DNA from: Herbaspirillum sp. AP02
GTDB taxonomy: Bacteria > Pseudomonadota > Gammaproteobacteria > Burkholderiales > Burkholderiaceae_D
NCBI RefSeq assembly: GCF_015767275.1
Contig: NZ_JADWMY010000005.1
Location: 62,001-126,000 of the forward strand
DNA length: 64,000 nucleotides
Direction of reading: 5' to 3'
Part shown: positions 40,746 to 49,428 of the stretch, piece after piece
How the letters are laid out: each line of letters starts with the position of its first letter
How positions within the stretch are numbered: position 1 is the stretch's first letter
The notes under the pieces: generated by a model
Told to the model about the DNA's origin: nothing
The model's input: only the letters and a program-made list of their open reading frames with translations
Databases searched by the model: none
Program-made: the position numbers and the translations under genes

Positions 40746-42005
40746 TTACGCCAGGGTGACGCGGGCAAACTTGCGCTTGCCGACCTGCACCACGCACTGG
40801 CCGGCCTCGACCTTCAAACCCTTGTCGCTGATGACGGTGCCGTCGATGCGCACGCCGCCCTGCTCCACCATGCGCAGCGCTTCCGAGGTGGAAGCACACA
40901 GGTTGGCCTGCTTGAGCAACTGGCCGATGCCCAGCGGCGCGCCCGACAGCGAGACCTCGGGGATGTCATCGGGGATGCCGCCCTTGGAGCGGTTCACGAA
41001 GTCGGCCAGCGCGTCCTCGGCGGCCTGCTGCGAATGGAAGCGGGCCACGATTTCCTGGGCCAGGGCGACCTTGATGTCGCGCGGGTTGCGGTCGCCCTCG
41101 ACCTCGGTCTTGAAGGCAGCGATCTCGGCGATGGAGCGGAACGACAGCAGGTCGTAGTAGCGCCACATCATCACGTCGGAAATGCTCATCACCTTGGCGA
41201 ACATGGTGTTGGCCGGCTCGGTGATGCCGATGTAGTTGCCCTTGGACTTGGACATCTTTTCCACGCCGTCCAGGCCTTCCAGCAGCGGCATGGTCAGGAT
41301 GCACTGCGGCTCCTGGCCGAAATCCTTCTGCAGTTCGCGCCCCACCAGCAGGTTGAATTTCTGGTCGGTGCCGCCCAGTTCCAGGTCGGACTTGAGGGCT
41401 ACCGAGTCGTAGCCCTGCATCAGCGGGTAGAGGAATTCATGCACCGAGATCGGCGTGCCTTCCTTGAAGCGCTTGGTGAAGTCATCGCGCTCCATCATGC
41501 GCGCCACGGTGTAGCGCGAGGCCAGCTGGATCATGCCGCGGCTGCCCAGGGCATCGCACCATTCGGAGTTGTAGCGGATCTCGGTCTTGCTGGCGTCCAG
41601 CACCAGGCTGGCCTGGGCGAAATAGGTCTTGGCGTTGATCTCGATCTGCTCGCGCGACAGCGGCGGACGGGTCGCGTTGCGGCCAGAAGGGTCGCCGATC
41701 ATCGAGGTGAAGTCGCCGATCAGGAAGATCACCTGATGCCCCAGGTTCTGCAACTGGCGCATCTTGTTCAGGACCACCGTGTGGCCCAGGTGCAGGTCAG
41801 GCGCGGTCGGGTCCAGTCCCAGCTTGATGCGCAGCGGCTGGCCGCTCTGCTCGGCACGCGCCAGCTTCTGCGCGAATTCGCTTTCGATGAGCAGCTCATC
41901 GATACCGCGTTTGGTGATGGCCAGCGCCTCCTGGACCTGGTCGGAAAGGGGCAGTTTGGAGGGGGCAGCGGAAGGCGCGGAGGAAGTGGACTGGTCGGCG
42001 TTCAT
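40746..42005 (-). CDS. tyrS: Tyrosyl-tRNA synthetase
   Basis: 419 residues, class I. The HIGH motif is HLGH in [17 protein letters not shown], the KMSKS loop is KMSKSKGN, and a C-terminal S4 RNA-binding domain is present ([17 protein letters not shown]). Sequence style is TyrZ-like. The first 30 residues are Ser/Ala-rich and variable. It is divergent from the M23 peptidase gene; the 243-bp gap holds their promoters. Confidence 0.96.
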   Translation of the reverse strand: MNADQSTSSAPSAAPSKLPLSDQVQEALAITKRGIDELLIESEFAQKLARAEQSGQPLRIKLGLDPTAPDLHLGHTVVLNKMRQLQNLGHQVIFLIGDFTSMIGDPSGRNATRPPLSREQIEINAKTYFAQASLVLDASKTEIRYNSEWCDALGSRGMIQLASRYTVARMMERDDFTKRFKEGTPISVHEFLYPLMQGYDSVALKSDLELGGTDQKFNLLVGRELQKDFGQEPQCILTMPLLEGLDGVEKMSKSKGNYIGITEPANTMFAKVMSISDVMMWRYYDLLSFRSIAEIAAFKTEVEGDRNPRDIKVALAQEIVARFHSQQAAEDALADFVNRSKGGIPDDIPEVSLSGAPLGIGQLLKQANLCASTSEALRMVEQGGVRIDGTVISDKGLKVEAGQCVVQVGKRKFARVTLA

Positions 42006-42021
42006 CGATATAACTAAAAAA

Positions 42022-42064
42022 TTGACATTTGTAGGACAAGACCGCTAAAGCGTGTTGCTATAAT
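42022..42064 (+). promoter_or_regulatory. Candidate promoter elements before the M23 peptidase gene
   Basis: A consensus TTGACA at 42022-42027 and a perfect TATAAT at 42059-42064 are both present but 31 bp apart, so each needs a weaker partner. TATAAT is the more likely -10. The leader to the ATG at 42249 would be about 180 bases; I see no gene in it. Confidence 0.4.
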
Positions 42065-42248
42065 TCCGACTTTCGTTTTTCTGCTGGGCGCCAGGACGCC
42101 GCCTCAGAAGCTCATCAGCAGGAAGATTCACACCGTGCGCATGAAGATGTTACGCGGGCGCAACACGGCGGGGGGACAGGAAACGCCGCATTGCAGCCGT
42201 ACCCGCCATCCGCCACGGAAACGTCAGATTTTAACGTATTCGTATTGC

Positions 42249-43646
42249 ATGTTCCCACAAGATAAACTCAAGCACCTCTCGTCCCTGTGCTTCACCGCGT
42301 TGCGATCCTGCCACCACAAAGTCGCCGCCTCCTCGCCCAAGACCCGCATCGTCGGCGCCAGCGCCCTGTTTCTGGCGGCCTTCACCATCGGCGCCGCCGG
42401 CTTCGCGCCAGCCGAGCCCGACCTGAAGGATGCCCCGGTCAATCCGATTTCCAAGGAACTGGCCTTGCCTGACCTGCAACAGCAGATCAGTGCACTGGAA
42501 GAGCGGTCGCAGTATTACGTCAATGAAGAGAAGGTACGCAGCGGCGACACCCTGGCGACCCTGCTCAACCGCCTGGGCGTGGATGACGACGAGGCCACGG
42601 CCTTCATCAAGTCCGATACCCTGGCGCGCACGGTGATGCAGTTGCGCGCCGGCAAGCGCGTCGTGGCCCAGACCGACGACAACGGCGAGCTGGTCAAGCT
42701 GTCGGCCACCCTCGACGACGGCAGCGACACCCCGAAGAACCTGGTCATCTCGCGCCAGGATGGCAAGCTGACCGCCCAGGCCCAGCCGGCCGTGCTGGAG
42801 CGGCGCGTGGAAATGCGCGCCGGCACCATCTTCTCCTCGCTGTTCGCGGCTACCGATGCAGCCCAGATCCCGGACGCCATCGCCATGCAACTGGTGGACA
42901 TGTTCGCCACCAACATCAACTTCGCTTCCGACCTGCGCCGCGGCGACCGCTTCAACGTGGTCTACGAGACCTATTACCAGAACGGTGACCTGGTGCGCAC
43001 CGGTCGCGTGCTGGCCGGTGAATTCGACAATGCCGGCAACCGTTACCAGGCCGTGTGGTTCAGCGACCCGGCCAGCAAGATCGGCGGTGGCGGCTATTAC
43101 GCCTTCGACGGCAAGTCGCTGAAGAAAGCCTTCCTGAAGTCGCCGCTGGCCTTCACCCGTATCTCTTCCGGCTTCTCGATGCGCCTGCACCCCATCCTGG
43201 GCCAGTGGAAGCAGCATACCGGTGTAGACTTCGCGGCACCGACCGGCACCCCCATCCATGCGGCAGCCGATGGCGTGGTCGACTTCGTGGGCCAGCAGAA
43301 CGGCTATGGCAACATCGTCGTCATCAAGCACTGGAGCGGCTACTCCACCGCCTACGGCCACATGAGCCGCTTCGCGCCCAACATCAAGAAGGGCATGAAG
43401 GTCAGCCAGAACGACGTGATCGGTTTCGTCGGCATGACCGGCTGGGCGACCGGCCCGCACCTGCACTACGAGTTCCGCGTCAACAACCAGCCGCGCAATC
43501 CGCTGTCGGTGGAAGTGCCCAATGTGCAGGCACTGACCGGTCCGCAGATGCAGCGCTTCCGCACCGTCGCTGCCGAGATGCAGCACCGCATGGCGATGCT
43601 GCGCGTACCGGGTGCGCCGGACGTGAAACTGGCATCCATCAAGTAA
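42249..43646 (+). CDS. M23 family murein endopeptidase
   Basis: 465 residues, membrane-anchored cell-wall hydrolase. One N-terminal membrane segment (IVGASALFLAAFTIGAAGF) leads to a LysM/OapA-like region (VRSGDTLATLLNRLGV) and the zinc peptidase domain: MRLHPILGQWKQHTGVDFAA gives the HxxxD ligands and GPHLHYEF the HxH. Regulatory domains resemble MepM. It cuts peptidoglycan cross-links during growth. ATG 42249 was chosen because the upstream in-frame extension is Arg-rich and not family-like. Confidence 0.92.
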   Translation: MFPQDKLKHLSSLCFTALRSCHHKVAASSPKTRIVGASALFLAAFTIGAAGFAPAEPDLKDAPVNPISKELALPDLQQQISALEERSQYYVNEEKVRSGDTLATLLNRLGVDDDEATAFIKSDTLARTVMQLRAGKRVVAQTDDNGELVKLSATLDDGSDTPKNLVISRQDGKLTAQAQPAVLERRVEMRAGTIFSSLFAATDAAQIPDAIAMQLVDMFATNINFASDLRRGDRFNVVYETYYQNGDLVRTGRVLAGEFDNAGNRYQAVWFSDPASKIGGGGYYAFDGKSLKKAFLKSPLAFTRISSGFSMRLHPILGQWKQHTGVDFAAPTGTPIHAAADGVVDFVGQQNGYGNIVVIKHWSGYSTAYGHMSRFAPNIKKGMKVSQNDVIGFVGMTGWATGPHLHYEFRVNNQPRNPLSVEVPNVQALTGPQMQRFRTVAAEMQHRMAMLRVPGAPDVKLASIK

Positions 43647-43684
43647 TTCCCGCCGGCATCGTTCCTGCCGGCATGAGCTACGAA

Positions 43685-43726
43685 GGGCGGTCGCTGTAGA
43701 ATCAGCGACCGCCCCTTTCTTTTTCT
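43685..43726 (+). terminator. Rho-independent terminator of the M23 peptidase gene
   Basis: GGGCGGTCGCTG (43685-43696) and CAGCGACCGCCC (43703-43714) form a perfect 12-bp stem with loop TAGAAT, followed by CTTTCTTTTTC. It ends 12 bases before anmK; the loop TAGAAT resembles a -10 box and may serve anmK. Confidence 0.85.
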
Positions 43727-43737
43727 GCGTCCCTGCC

Positions 43738-44874
43738 ATGCGTTCTTCTTCGTCTTCTTCCCGCGCTTCGTCGCTCTATATCGGCCTCATGTCCGGCACC
43801 AGTCTCGATGGCGTCGATGGCGTGCTGGCCGACTTCGACGGCCAGGCCGTCTCGGCCACGCTGGCAGCGGCCTACGTCCCTTTCCCCGACCACTTGCGTG
43901 CCGATCTGATGGCGCTGCAGGCGACCGGTCCCAACGAAATCGAACGCGAAGCCATGGCCGCCAATGCGCTGGCGGTGCACTACGCCGATTGTGTGGCGCA
44001 GCTGCTGCTGCAGTCTGGCAAATCGGCGGCCGACCTGCGCATGGTGGGGGTGCACGGACAGACCATCCGGCATCGCCCGGAACTGGGTTTCACGCGCCAG
44101 ACCAACAACCCGGCGCTGCTGGCCGAGTTGACCGGCATCGATGTGGTGGCCGACTTCCGTAGCCGCGACGTGGCCGCCGGCGGCCAGGGCGCACCGCTGG
44201 TACCGGCCTTCCACCGGGCCATCTTCGGCGATGCGTCGCAATCGCGGGTGGTGGTCAATATCGGTGGCATCGCCAATGTCAGCATCCTGCCGGCCGGTGA
44301 AGAAGGGGCCTATGGCTTCGATACCGGCCCCGGCAATGCACTCATGGATGGCTGGATACAGCTGCACCTGCAGCGCAGCTACGACGCCCACGGCGACTGG
44401 GGCGCCCGTGGTCAGGTACACGCCGGCCTGCTGGCGCAACTGCGTGACGAAGCCTTCTTCCGCGCCGCGCCGCCCAAGAGCTCGGGACGCGACCTGTTCC
44501 ACCTGGACTGGCTGCAGGCGGCCCTGCAGCGCACCGGGCAAGCCATCCCGGCGCCCGACGTGCAAGCCACGCTGACCATGCTCACCGCCAGCACGATTGC
44601 CGACGCCATCGTGGCGCACGCGCCTGATGCAGGCCAGGTCTACGTCTGCGGTGGGGGAGCTGAAAATGCCCTGTTGATGCGCCTGCTGCGCCAGCAATTG
44701 CAGGGGCGCGCCGACGTGCAATCGACGGCCGTGCTGGGGGTGGCGCCGCAACGGGTGGAGGCGCTGGCCTTCGCCTGGCTGGCGCGACGCTTCGACCTGC
44801 GTCTGCCGGGCAACCTGCCGGCGGTGACCGGTGCGCGGGGCCTGCGCGTGCTGGGCGCCCTGTATCCTGCCTGA
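43738..44874 (+). CDS. anmK: Anhydro-N-acetylmuramic acid kinase
   Basis: 378 residues, ASKHA fold. It phosphorylates and opens 1,6-anhydroMurNAc to MurNAc-6-phosphate in wall recycling. Seen are YIGLMSGTSLDGVDGVLADF, VGVHGQTIRHRP, VADFRSRDVAAGGQGAPLVP, VNIGGIANVS and GFDTGPGNALMD, all family hallmarks. N-terminal Ser-run is strain-type variation. No good ribosome site precedes the ATG. Its neighbourhood (M23 peptidase before, mtgA and mpl nearby) is cell-wall themed. Confidence 0.95.
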   Translation: MRSSSSSSRASSLYIGLMSGTSLDGVDGVLADFDGQAVSATLAAAYVPFPDHLRADLMALQATGPNEIEREAMAANALAVHYADCVAQLLLQSGKSAADLRMVGVHGQTIRHRPELGFTRQTNNPALLAELTGIDVVADFRSRDVAAGGQGAPLVPAFHRAIFGDASQSRVVVNIGGIANVSILPAGEEGAYGFDTGPGNALMDGWIQLHLQRSYDAHGDWGARGQVHAGLLAQLRDEAFFRAAPPKSSGRDLFHLDWLQAALQRTGQAIPAPDVQATLTMLTASTIADAIVAHAPDAGQVYVCGGGAENALLMRLLRQQLQGRADVQSTAVLGVAPQRVEALAFAWLARRFDLRLPGNLPAVTGARGLRVLGALYPA

Positions 44875-44900
44875 CCGCTGCTCGCCTGCCTACAAGAAAA

Positions 44901-44936
44901 AGGCCGTCCTGCATGACGCCGGACGGCCTGAACTTT
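44901..44936 (+). terminator. Rho-independent terminator of anmK
   Basis: AGGCCGTCC (44901-44909) and GGACGGCCT (44921-44929) form a perfect 9-bp stem; AAAAA precedes it and AACTTTT follows, so it may work both ways. Confidence 0.75.
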
Positions 44937-45052
44937 TGCGCCGAGAGACCGGAATCACCCGACCACCCGGCGCCCTCAAGAAACTATCCTACTGAAGCTC
45001 GTGCTGGTGCTGTGCTTCTCATCACCACATCAAACTCAAACGATTCAACTGA

Positions 45053-45520
45053 TCAGTAGCGCGAGATGCGACCGTTATCCAGGCGCACGCGGTCACCCAC
45101 GCGGAAGTCGGTATTGTCTTCCTGCGCGAAGGTCTGCAAGGAGCCATCGCTCATGCGCACGCGGATGTTGTAGACCTGATGGCCGGCCGAATTGTTACGC
45201 TGGACCTGATTACCCGCATAGGCACCACCGGCTGCACCGGCCACGGTCGCCAGCACACGACCGGTGCCGCCACCGACTGCATTACCGAGCAGGCCACCGG
45301 CCACGCCGCCGACCACAGCGCCGGCAACGCCGTTGCTTTCCTTGTGGGTGACCTCGATGGCCTCGACCACGCCGGTACCGGAATAGGAGGCAACGCGATC
45401 ATAGTTCTGCGACTGCGGGGCCGCGCCATAGGGTTGCTGGGGGCTGGCGCAACCGATAAGCAGGCCGGCGAAGCTGGCGCTGACAATGGCCAGCGAAATG
45501 TAATGGTGGCGGGTGGACAT
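45053..45520 (-). CDS. Glycine-zipper outer-membrane lipoprotein (17-kDa antigen/SlyB-like)
   Basis: 155 residues. Lipobox LLIGC after a short hydrophobic signal. The central glycine zipper (VAGAVVGGVAGGLLGNAVGG and TVAGAAGGAYAGNQ) matches the 2TM Rickettsia-17kDa/SlyB type. The C-terminal part (VYNIRVRMSDGSLQTFAQED, FRVGDRVRLDNGRI) is a small beta domain. It likely sits in the outer membrane and supports envelope integrity. AGGAGAG precedes ATG 45520. Confidence 0.9.
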   Translation of the reverse strand: MSTRHHYISLAIVSASFAGLLIGCASPQQPYGAAPQSQNYDRVASYSGTGVVEAIEVTHKESNGVAGAVVGGVAGGLLGNAVGGGTGRVLATVAGAAGGAYAGNQVQRNNSAGHQVYNIRVRMSDGSLQTFAQEDNTDFRVGDRVRLDNGRISRY

Positions 45521-45658
45521 GGGGCTCTCCTGATCTGGCGATAGACGATGGATGCAGTGTGCCGCCCCGCCGGCGCGCACGGCATCGGAGAAGCCCGGGA
45601 AACGGTGTCAGAGAAATGAGGACGTCGCCGTCAGCAGACAGGCGTCAACGGATAGGAC

Positions 45659-46624
45659 TCAGTTGAGCCAGCCGCGCCGACGGAAGTACCAGAACGGCGC
45701 AATGGCCGAGCCGATCATCATCAGGATCGCCAGCGGATAGCCGATGGGCCAGTCCAGTTCCGGCATGAGCTTGAAGTTCATGCCGTAGATGCTGGCGATC
45801 AGGGTCGGTGGCAGGAAGGCCACCGACGCCACCGAGAAGATCTTGATGATCTTGTTCTGGTTGATGTTGATGAAGCCGACGGTGGCATCCATCAGGAAGT
45901 TGATCTTGTCGAACAGGAAGGCGGTGTGGCCGTCCAGCGATTCGATATCGCGCAGGATCTGGCGGGCGTCCTCGAACTGCTCCGAACTCAGGAGCCGGCC
46001 GCGCATCAGGAAGCTGACCGCACGGCGTGTATCCATCATGTTGCGGCGGATGCGCCCGTTCAAGTCTTCCTCGTGGGCGATGGTGTTCAGTACATCGGCG
46101 GCGTCCTGGTCGGACAAGCTCTTCTTGAGCACGCTGGTACTCACCGCCTCCAGCTTCTGGTAGATGCCTTCCAGGGCATCGGCAGAATATTCGGCATCAG
46201 TCTCGTAGAGGTCCAGCAGGACGTCGCGATAGTCGCCGATGGAGCCGGGTCGCGAACGGGCGCGCATGCGCACCAGGCGAAATACCGGCAGGTCTTCGGC
46301 ATGCACCGAGAACAGGATGTTGCGGGCCAGGATGAAGGCCACCGTCATGGTCGAAGAGGAATCGTCATCCCCTTCGAACAGGAAGTCGGTGCGCAGGTGC
46401 AGGTCGCCATTTTCGGCTTCGAAGTAACGGGCAGAGGCTTCGATGTCGCTGAACTCGTCCTCGTCCGGCAGGGTCACGCCATAGATGCTCTTGACCCAGG
46501 CGCGCTCCTCGTCGTTCGGCTCGGTCAGGTCCACCCAGACCGGCGCCGCCTGTTCCAGGTCGGTACGGCTGTCGATGTTGACCTGGCTCAGTCGTCCGTT
46601 TTGCAACACGAATACATTGATCAT
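45659..46624 (-). CDS. corA: CorA family magnesium/cobalt transporter
   Basis: 321 residues. A large N-terminal cytoplasmic domain precedes two C-terminal membrane helices (KIIKIFSVASVAFLPPTLIASI and YPLAILMMIGSAIAPFWYF). The selectivity motif YGMNF lies between them, and the end is basic (RRRGWLN). It forms a pentameric channel for Mg2+ (or Co2+/Ni2+). Complete and of normal length. The 200-bp gap before mtgA (46625-46825) holds one hairpin. Confidence 0.95.
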   Translation of the reverse strand: MINVFVLQNGRLSQVNIDSRTDLEQAAPVWVDLTEPNDEERAWVKSIYGVTLPDEDEFSDIEASARYFEAENGDLHLRTDFLFEGDDDSSSTMTVAFILARNILFSVHAEDLPVFRLVRMRARSRPGSIGDYRDVLLDLYETDAEYSADALEGIYQKLEAVSTSVLKKSLSDQDAADVLNTIAHEEDLNGRIRRNMMDTRRAVSFLMRGRLLSSEQFEDARQILRDIESLDGHTAFLFDKINFLMDATVGFININQNKIIKIFSVASVAFLPPTLIASIYGMNFKLMPELDWPIGYPLAILMMIGSAIAPFWYFRRRGWLN

Positions 46625-46749
46625 GGGCTCTCGCTGGATGGAACGCGGGTGGGAGTGCGGCGACCCGCTGCCGCCGGTGCAGGCCGGCGCGACTTCAGGC
46701 GCGAAACGTGCGCAAGTGTACGTTCAACCCCGGCGCCAGGCAAGCACGA

Positions 46750-46774
46750 CACGGGGCCTGTTGTCAGGCCCGTG
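46750..46774 (-). terminator. Hairpin after mtgA
   Basis: CACGGGGCCTG (46750-46760) pairs with CAGGCCCGTG (46765-46774) with one bulged G and loop TTGT, 52 bp past the mtgA stop. No T-run on either strand, so it is a weak or Rho-assisted terminator candidate. Confidence 0.4.
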
Positions 46775-46825
46775 CTGGCAGCCTGACGTCACACGCCGGT
46801 CATGTGCACACGGCAGGGAGATGAC

Positions 46826-47533
46826 TCACTTGTGGGTAGGCGGCAGCGTGGCAGCGTTCATACGGCGCAGGATCAGCCCGGTGCGGGCCGCGAGATAGCC
46901 CGAGCCCCGATTGCGGTCATAGTAGCGCGGGCGCGGCAGCATCACCGCCAGGCGCGCTGCCTGCTCCGGCCCCAGGCCGGCGGCCGTGGTGCGGTAATAG
47001 TGCTGGGCGGCGGCCTCGGCGCCGAACACGCCATTGCCCCACTCCACCACGTTGAGATAGATCTCGAAGATGCGCTGCTTGTCGAGCAGGAATTCCAGCA
47101 TGTAGGTGATGATGAATTCCTGGCCCTTGCGCAGGTAGCTGCGCTCGCCGGAGAGGAACAGGTTCTTGGCCAGTTGCTGGGTGATGGTGGAGCCGCCGGC
47201 GACCACCTTGCCCTTCTTCTCGTTCTTTTCGTAGGCCTTTTGCAGGGCGTCCCAGTCGATGCCGTCATGCTCGGAGAAATTGGAATCCTCGGAGGCGATG
47301 ATGGCGCGCTTGAGATTGTTGGAAATGCGCGCATACGGCGTCCAGCGGAATTGCAGCTGTGCGTTGGGGTCCTTCTCGCGCAGCAATGACAATTGCTGAC
47401 GCATGAAGCTGGTGGACTCGGGGTTGTGATCCTTCCACCACCAGATCTGGACAAAGAAATACGCCTGCAACAGCAGCACCAGTGCGATGGGCAGGACGAT
47501 GATCCAGAAGAGCAGCTTGCGTAGCGATTTCAT
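46826..47533 (-). CDS. mtgA: Monofunctional peptidoglycan glycosyltransferase
   Basis: 235 residues. One N-terminal membrane anchor ([20 protein letters not shown]), then a GT51 domain: [19 protein letters not shown] has the catalytic Glu, with [16 protein letters not shown] and [20 protein letters not shown] after it. It polymerises glycan strands from lipid II without a transpeptidase domain. It follows aroE by 86 bp on the same strand and lies in a run of envelope-related genes. Confidence 0.96.
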   Translation of the reverse strand: MKSLRKLLFWIIVLPIALVLLLQAYFFVQIWWWKDHNPESTSFMRQQLSLLREKDPNAQLQFRWTPYARISNNLKRAIIASEDSNFSEHDGIDWDALQKAYEKNEKKGKVVAGGSTITQQLAKNLFLSGERSYLRKGQEFIITYMLEFLLDKQRIFEIYLNVVEWGNGVFGAEAAAQHYYRTTAAGLGPEQAARLAVMLPRPRYYDRNRGSGYLAARTGLILRRMNAATLPPTHK

Positions 47534-47619
47534 GTGCCGGTTCTTGTTCTGTGGTTCTCGGGTGTCACGATGTGCAGATTGTCACGCGCGCCGGCCGGGC
47601 CGACCCTGGGCGCACGCCG

Positions 47620-48435
47620 TCATTGCGCCAGCTGCGCGCGCAGGCTGGCGAACACCTCGGCGGTGGACGGGCGTACGCCTCGCCACAGGTGGAAGGCTTC
47701 CGCGGCCTGCTCCACCAGCATGCCCAGGCCATCGCGCACGCAGGCGCCGTGCTGCTGGGCGCTCTGCAGGAAGACCGTGGGCTGGCGACCATACATCATG
47801 TCGTAGGCCAGGGTGTCGCTGCCATAGACCGACACTGGCAGCGGCGGCAGGTCGTCGGTGAGGCTGGCCGAGGTGGCATTGACGATGACATCGAATACCC
47901 CGCCCAGTTCGGCGTAGGCGGCGCTCCTGACCGGGCCGCGGGCGGCGAACTGCGCGGCCAGCTCGGCCGCCTTGGACTGGGTGCGGTTGACGATCACCAG
48001 TTCGGCCGGCCTTTGCTGCAGCAGCGGCAACAAGGCCCCGCGCGAAGCACCACCCGCCCCCAGCAGGAGCACGCGGCGTCCTTCCAGTGCCTGGCCGGCA
48101 TTGACCACGATGTCGGTCACCAGGCCGGCGCCATCGGTGTTGTCGCCCAGGATACGGCCGTCTTCAAACTTGAGGGTGTTGACCGCGCCGGCCAGGCGGG
48201 CGCGCTCGGTCAACTGCTCGGCCAGGGCGTGCGCTTCCAGCTTGAAGGGAACGGTGACATTGGCACCGCGTCCGCCACGCCGCTGGAATACCTGCACCGC
48301 CGCCTTGAACCCATGCAATGGCACCAGCAGGCGATCGTAGTGCAGCTGCTGGCCGGTCTGGGCCGCAAACTGCGCATGGATTTCGGGCGATTTGCTGTGG
48401 GCAATCGGATTGCCGATGACGACGTATTCATCCAT
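47620..48435 (-). CDS. aroE: Shikimate dehydrogenase
   Basis: 271 residues, NADPH-dependent reduction of 3-dehydroshikimate. [20 protein letters not shown] is the shikimate-binding N-terminus. The catalytic Lys is in [14 protein letters not shown] and Asp in [27 protein letters not shown] is the NADP loop, and [14 protein letters not shown] and [13 protein letters not shown] complete it. It follows the TonB-like gene by 56 bp. Another shikimate enzyme, aroQ, lies at 58922. Confidence 0.96.
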   Translation of the reverse strand: MDEYVVIGNPIAHSKSPEIHAQFAAQTGQQLHYDRLLVPLHGFKAAVQVFQRRGGRGANVTVPFKLEAHALAEQLTERARLAGAVNTLKFEDGRILGDNTDGAGLVTDIVVNAGQALEGRRVLLLGAGGASRGALLPLLQQRPAELVIVNRTQSKAAELAAQFAARGPVRSAAYAELGGVFDVIVNATSASLTDDLPPLPVSVYGSDTLAYDMMYGRQPTVFLQSAQQHGACVRDGLGMLVEQAAEAFHLWRGVRPSTAEVFASLRAQLAQ

Positions 48436-48491
48436 GGTGGTCCGCCTCTTCCCTTGTTTTCTGTTCTAGTCCAGTGGTCCGCCGCTGTCCC

Positions 48492-49373
48492 TCAGCCGGC
48501 CCCCAGTTCAGCCTGCAAACCCTGGTCCCGCGTGAAGCGGAAGCGGGTGATGATTTCCCACACATCGTCCTTGCCGCTGGTGCGCATGTTGTCGGGGAAG
48601 CGGCCGAACGGCGCCGAGCGGCGCACGATGGCCACCGCCGCCTGATCCAGCGCGGCGTTGCCGGAACTGGACCGGACCACCACGCCACCATCGCGTTCGT
48701 AGATGGTGCCATCCTGGAAGACGGGGATGACGATCAGCAGTTCGCCATAGAGCTTCTTGCCATCACGGGTCGGGAAGTTCAGGGTGCCGACCTTTTCTAT
48801 CTTGTCCTGCAGCGTCTTGTAGTACTGGGCGTATCCGACTTCACGGGTACTTGGAGTGATCTGGGTCTTCCTGGGACGCTTGTTGTATTGCTCGATGTTC
48901 TTTGCGACTTCGGCTTCCATACGCGCCATGGCCTTGGCCGTCTCGGTCATGTCGTGCGCGCTGGGCTGCGGCGCCTCGACCGGCTTGACCTGGTCGGCAC
49001 TGGTCACGTGCTGCTGTGCCGCCTGCAGCTGCGCCAGCATCTTGCGCTGCTGCTGTTCCAGCTCGACCACCTTGCGTTGCGCGGCCTTGACGCTGTCGCC
49101 GCTCTCGACCCGCTGCATGTCCGGCAGGGGTGACTTGGCGCGGCCGTCCTCGGCATTGCCGCCGCCATCGAGGTTGGCCTGGGCCAGCGCCTGGGCGTTG
49201 ACCGGTTTCTTGTCGTGCTTGGCGTTGACCAGGATGACTTCCAGTTCCGGGTCGGACGGCTTGAAGCGGAAGGCATCAGGCGCGGCGAAGTGCACGGCCA
49301 GCAGCAGGCCATGCACCAGCAGCGAGATGCCGAGCGCCGTGCTGAGCAGGCGATGTTGAGCAAACAGGTTCAC
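48492..49373 (-). CDS. TonB-like energy transducer / TonB C-terminal domain protein
   Basis: 293 residues. An N-terminal membrane anchor (LLSTALGISLLVHGLLLAVHF) is followed by a charged coiled-coil linker rich in Lys, Gln and Ala (KVVELEQQQRKMLAQLQAAQ), less Pro-rich than classical TonB. The C-terminal TonB/TolA-type domain (GTIYERDGGVVVRSSSGNAAL, VRRSAPFGRFPDNM) follows. Starts at GTG 49373. No exbBD nearby, so its partner complex is unknown. Confidence 0.85.
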   Translation of the reverse strand: MNLFAQHRLLSTALGISLLVHGLLLAVHFAAPDAFRFKPSDPELEVILVNAKHDKKPVNAQALAQANLDGGGNAEDGRAKSPLPDMQRVESGDSVKAAQRKVVELEQQQRKMLAQLQAAQQHVTSADQVKPVEAPQPSAHDMTETAKAMARMEAEVAKNIEQYNKRPRKTQITPSTREVGYAQYYKTLQDKIEKVGTLNFPTRDGKKLYGELLIVIPVFQDGTIYERDGGVVVRSSSGNAALDQAAVAIVRRSAPFGRFPDNMRTSGKDDVWEIITRFRFTRDQGLQAELGAG

Positions 49374-49428
49374 GACAGGCAGGCAAAAGCGACGATATCG
49401 ACAGCGGCAATTCTACGCCAGCACTGCC

